The translations under genes and the position numbers were made by a program. Of a stretch of DNA of 10,055 nucleotides, positions 9,001 through 10,055 are shown piece after piece. The DNA is from Nitrospirales bacterium (GTDB lineage Bacteria; Nitrospirota; Nitrospiria; Nitrospirales; UBA8639). Numbering within the stretch: position 1 is the first letter of the stretch; every line of letters starts with the position of its first letter. The stretch is taken from positions 1-10,055 of the forward strand of contig BQIY01000047.1 in NCBI GenBank assembly GCA_021604265.1, given 5' to 3'. The notes under the pieces were generated by a model. It had not been told where the DNA came from, did not search any database, and worked only from the letters and a program-made list of their open reading frames with translations.

Positions 9001-10055
9001 CGGGTTTGCGCGGGAAGATGTCTTGGATGGCGGTGCGGGCGATGATTATCTTTCCGGCGGTGATGAAAGCGATACCTATATATTTGGTCTGGGGTATGGG
9101 CATGACACGATTCGCGAAGGACGGACGAGTATTTTTAGTGGTGATGATGACAAAGTGATCTTCAAGGGTGCGCTGACACCGGACGATATCACCCTGTCGA
9201 GGCAGGGGAATTCCGATAACCTTGTCATTCATCTTACCGATGGATCGACGCTCACCGTCGAAGGCTATTTTGCTGGCGGGGTCAATTTTAATAGTCTGAA
9301 GGAATTCTATTTCGAAGGTTCTGACTCCTCGTTATTCATGAATGATATTCGATTAGCCTTACTGTCAAACTCTAAAACAAGCGGCGATGATACGATCTAC
9401 GGGTTTGTTGGAGATGATCTGCTGGACGGCGGCGGCGGGAATGACTATCTCTCTGGTGGTGACGGAAACGATACGTATATCTTTGGGCTGGGCTATGGGC
9501 ATGACACGATTCGTGAAGCCCGTACCAGTATTTTTAGCGGTGATGATGACAAGGTCATCTTCACCGGGGCATTGACACCTGATGACATCACCCTGTCGCG
9601 GCAGGGTAATTCCAACACGGTGACGGTCCATCTCACGGACGGATCCATGTTGACCATCGAAGGGTACTTCGCCGGCAGCATTAATTTTAATAGTCTCAAA
9701 GAGTTGTATTTTGAAGGGTCAGACAGCTCGCTCTTTATCAATGATCTGAAGCAACAGGTGCTGGCTGATGCCAAGACCAGTGGTGACGATGATATTTATG
9801 GATTCGTCGGGAGTGATCGTCTGGATGGCGGAGCGGGAAATGATGATCTGCGAGGAAGTTCTGGAAATGACGTCTATGTCTTTGATCGTGGCTATGGCCA
9901 CGATACGGTGTCCGACAGTTTCGTGAGTATCCTGCATGCGAATTCCGATACGATCGAGTTTGGCGGGACGCTGACACCTGATGATCTGTGGGTCGCACGC
10001 GACGGAACAGCGTTGGTGTTTGAAATTAAGGATACGGCTGATACGCTCACGATTA
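3038..10055 (+). CDS. Giant RTX lipase with FrpC-like self-processing module (3' end outside window)
   Basis: The frame is open from ATG 3038 to the window edge, at least 2339 codons. The ribosome site GAGGAG (3027-3032) lies 5 nt upstream. Residues 1 to about 330 form a lipase-like alpha/beta hydrolase: RGTD strand, GHSLGG with S138, and candidate H243. RTX nonapeptides follow at 493-548 and 721-804, with a serralysin-like TADYSEG...IETIVGTS...GDTV segment between them. D935-P936 opens a module like the FrpC clip-and-link domain: DPLVLDLDGDGLE, then Asp-rich loops starting at D959, D982, D1011 and D1033. LPNLKGHGTLNDLQVAM (from 1115) begins a helix-rich region to about 1410. From there a module array runs off the window, ending with six repeats from residue 1558. 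The protein is expected to leave by type I secretion and to fold on binding calcium outside the cell. No HlyA-type hydrophobic pore domain is evident. The C-terminal export signal is not in the window. Domain calls are strong; the biological target is unknown. Confidence 0.92.
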   Translation, partial: MAISNELMYAIVAMDSYNRGYNPGIVLLGTEIGAATIGVDSAILNADPNDPNRVDEASGFYAVSYEWNGETIISYRGTDSLATLPWSDEGGDFWNGYGTGAGSGTSEQARLAAEFYQAVTGTQTSDPLTGSAALTGHSLGGGLAGFIGALYHEDAAVFNSMPFERAAEAAYGHADTGGAVWDQLREDFYNDEDPFAPLISTNLQSYAVTGEILDILTVGRVFQSTPTTYYDSNAAFRNPVDLHSQALLTTLIYGQGHAHLDWANIGPDLINAMFDNNVAQQAGFDVEGTNGHYSAAYKQLAAIAYSALEKDGEGNGLIYGNTGIRALFDDADELGKLVTEGKTPTGYFDPVTGLSEAMVQFAGQMALNEVDYTEHASQEPEKGFLSIDASGRLLKADLTKELWNLGGTDTNRDVEVKGIQRMLDNFFAQDPAAAVLLDGMQRLYGDNTVTNSSVMNRIDFALGTDLLVVELEEPQAGDDTSDPNTTSLFVGLGSDDQVKGNKDNNMLLGRDGKDRLYGLEGQDILLGGDADDTLFGGSGDDLLHGGEHMLLVAADGEDTADYSEGDRGAPTPGGITVRFDLNSGNALEGKHPVWVSDDGYNATDYLYSIETIVGTSVGDTVIANGGDEVFDAANYALSTGKLEIDGGDGKDTLDFTEFLRPLNTEEKAGSEVTIGDVSFKNFEIIKDSQEIGRIGDGPSSDLQIKNIGAYAFHSLLEEIYGNDGEDYLVIGPDGVRADGGNHNDFIVAINPDGAMLTGGNDDDVIFSLGGQGTKIFGGAGDDTIFSTTFGAEVQGDAGKDTFIISSNTLIADATPEDRISFLGLWDLTGGVKNKQSESPWAYNSIGSLRYGKNTDGELVIESDLLGSRNMFVANAKVDPDVPFSERTAGILVFEIEVEARKGWEGWSQGLFDFFETFFGFYMKAMTGESYFSGVDPLVLDLDGDGLELTARTTQSPLFDLDGDGFAEQTGWVQSDDGLLVHDLNGNGEIDDIRELFGSPTTSGFDELAEHDANADGVIDENDTIFSDLRIWQDLNQNAKADEGELSTLTEAGIESISLTATPSSETNANNLVAETGSFTRTDGTTQEISDIKFKINNYDSKWLGETTIDPNVAHLPNLKGHGTLNDLQVAMSLEASGNLKQTLETVLPTLNTPKLDLLRERTIPVLEAWAAAVPEQGLEPVDPNNPPPAQPDVHAFVHRTPGATVIEDFAVQNVDGSWALASGTAVRDADGVAILQPTLDDILEFLPAAEGAWETIEGRQIEFLERFMGEEIAIERVQAGNDAAIAALQGTIEFMIERMDALAVKLAMQGPLQSYFVGLEYQVEFDRIKATTNRDLVPTFEAIFADAPGDSSGDSAWLQDWKEILDVMGESFQRFGDDHLTPSYSFLFTNIVAAYENVGLAIDLRTAAIDLGIPGDMLVVGNGEVVGDDGQNLFYLGAGDQVLKGQRGHDVYVVGRDFGNDIIDDYEAPLTGNSEDMLRFAHYTPDELVFTRDGIDLVITTVDNSANELRILEHFIGEKPHLFGGNVNPDRGINEIIFADGTVWRAFDIAEAVSRPLDTDQSITGTWESDHLDGGAGDDYLSGGDGGDIYFFDEGYGHDVAHDRLTYVLVDDPDFLVFGENITPDDIVLSRDGSSHDIVVTLDQTGDTLTLQGFADATYTGSFGTQWFDRIEYLLFADGTALQWFDVLQQVVAEQKTDGDDTIYGFDYQDVLDGGAGNDYLSGGNENDTYLFDLGYGHDVVEDNLDNILSGQTDTVRFGAGVDLDHVTFTRDGNSSDLVVGVSAADSLTVKGQFDATYTGSFGTRWFDRIEQFQFHVNGETVTLTAEDVMRTVLEDGRTDGDDVIYGFSREDVLDGGAGDDYLSGGNENDTYLFDLGYGHDVVEDNQGNILSGATDTIQFGEDVDLDQVTFDRDGNSDELIVRVSATDTLTARGQFTATYTGVFGVRWFDRIEQFEFLVDDTMVSLSAHEVMGRVLEDKMTDGDDVIYGFAREDVLDGGAGDDYLSGGDESDTYIFGLGYGHDTIREGRTSIFSGDDDKVIFKGALTPDDITLSRQGNSDNLVIHLTDGSTLTVEGYFAGGVNFNSLKEFYFEGSDSSLFMNDIRLALLSNSKTSGDDTIYGFVGDDLLDGGGGNDYLSGGDGNDTYIFGLGYGHDTIREARTSIFSGDDDKVIFTGALTPDDITLSRQGNSNTVTVHLTDGSMLTIEGYFAGSINFNSLKELYFEGSDSSLFINDLKQQVLADAKTSGDDDIYGFVGSDRLDGGAGNDDLRGSSGNDVYVFDRGYGHDTVSDSFVSILHANSDTIEFGGTLTPDDLWVARDGTALVFEIKDTADTLTI
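3212..3274 (+). repeat. 63-bp near-identical block, copy 2
   Basis: This block pairs with 293-355 (62 of 63 bases identical) and lies inside the lipase head of the giant gene, just before the nucleophile region. All 21 codons encode the same residues in both genes, and only the serine codon TCT/TCG differs. Confidence 0.85.
4514..4681 (+). repeat. RTX nonapeptide block 1 (residues 493-548)
   Basis: The block is an array of GGxGxDxLx-type repeats: GRDGKDRLYG, LEGQDILLG, GDADDTLFG, GSGDDLLHG. Such arrays form a calcium-filled parallel beta-roll after export. It directly follows the lipase head, so the head has its own calcium-dependent fold separate from the C-terminal array. Confidence 0.85.
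5198..5449 (+). repeat. RTX-like repeat block 2, degenerate (residues 721-804)
   Basis: Looser calcium-roll repeats are visible: GNDGEDYL, GGNHNDFIV, GGNDDDVIF, GGAGDDTIF and GDAGKDTFII. The spacing is longer than nine residues in places, which suggests a decayed or insertion-bearing beta-roll linking the lipase part to the self-processing module. Confidence 0.7.
5840..6379 (+). other. Domain: putative Asp-Pro self-processing (clip-and-link) module, residues 935 to about 1114
   Basis: The module begins GVDPLVLDLDGDG, resembling the FrpC/ApxIVA self-processing module. In those proteins calcium triggers cleavage of an Asp-Pro bond, and the new C-terminal Asp can form an isopeptide bond with a lysine. 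The scissile bond here would be D935-P936 (codons 5840-5845). The ordered loops DLDGDG (940), DLDGDG (959), DLNGNGEIDD (982), DANADGVIDEND (1011) and DLNQNAKADEGEL (1033) supply calcium ligands, and RELFG and IWQDLNQN are also typical. The length of about 180 residues fits the FrpC module. Cleavage has not been shown for this protein. Confidence 0.75.
6380..7270 (+). other. Domain: helix-rich region between processing module and C-terminal RTX array (residues about 1115-1411)
   Basis: LPNLKGHGTLNDLQVAM is the conserved opening seen after the processing module in FrpC-like proteins. A Pro-rich linker (EPVDPNNPPPAQP, near 1178-1190) follows, and then amphipathic helices, including a long Glu/Ala/Ile-rich stretch at about 1270-1312. 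There is no repeat and no clear transmembrane segment. By position, just before the main RTX array, it corresponds to where HlyA carries its acylated lysines, so it is a candidate acyl-acceptor region. That assignment is inference. Confidence 0.5.
7709..10055 (+). repeat. Tandem RTX modules, 420-, 426- and 399-bp units (six copies, last partial)
   Basis: The units start at 7709 (420 bp), 8129 (426 bp), 8555 (426 bp), 8981 (399 bp), 9380 (399 bp) and 9779 (cut by the window). Each encodes GDDxIYGF, then LDGGAGxDYLSGG, xxNDTYxFxLGYGHD, a segment like the haemolysin-type calcium-binding-related domain (TPDDITLSRQGNS...LTVEGYF), and a spacer. A more degenerate unit precedes them at about 7271-7708. 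Protein identity between neighbours is high while third codon positions differ, so the copies are under coding constraint and are not a fresh DNA duplication. Confidence 0.85.

Noticed and set aside
7709..10055. Regular repeats considered as a CRISPR or other non-coding array
   Set aside because: The units are 399-426 bp, keep one open frame, vary mainly at silent sites and encode RTX motifs. They are protein-coding modules.

Overview
The window holds one plus-strand cluster built around a giant RTX protein, with its presumed accessory genes upstream. The gene order is: a stand-alone lipase-head gene (134-1177), a HlyC-like RTX-toxin lysine acyltransferase (1463-2065), a possible 42-residue small ORF (2240-2368), a small exported or membrane-anchored protein of unknown function (2365-3036), and the giant gene (3038 to beyond 10055). 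At least 2339 codons of the giant gene lie inside the window and its 3' end is missing. RTX repeats and a toxin acyltransferase point to a Gram-negative bacterium with a type I secretion system. The sequence has middling G+C and clear Shine-Dalgarno sites. I cannot name the taxon from the sequence; a proteobacterium or a Nitrospirota-type organism would both fit.

The giant protein is a mosaic. In order it contains: a lipase-like alpha/beta-hydrolase head (GHSLGG, S138); two separate blocks of calcium-binding nonapeptide repeats (residues about 493-548 and 721-804); a segment closely resembling the FrpC-type self-processing module, which starts at an Asp-Pro bond (D935-P936) and carries five Asp-rich calcium-type loops; a helix-rich region (about 1115-1410); and a long C-terminal array of modules of about 133-142 residues. 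Each module couples a short RTX block to a segment like the haemolysin-type calcium-binding-related domain. No HlyB, HlyD or TolC-like genes are visible here.

Working model (inference): the acyltransferase modifies lysines of the giant protein before export. The RTX array folds in external calcium. The self-processing module then cuts after D935, freeing the lipase head with an activated C-terminal Asp that could be joined to a lysine on a neighbouring protein ('clip-and-link'). The small exported protein is coupled by a 1-nt gap to the giant gene and may assist it at the envelope.

The first gene is a paralogue of only the lipase head. It has no RTX tail, and its C-terminus diverges abruptly, so it looks like a truncated duplicate. 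A 63-bp block in it is nearly identical to the giant gene although flanking sequence has diverged, which suggests local gene conversion. The gaps 1-133, 1178-1462 and 2066-2239 contain no gene I can support, only weak hairpins.
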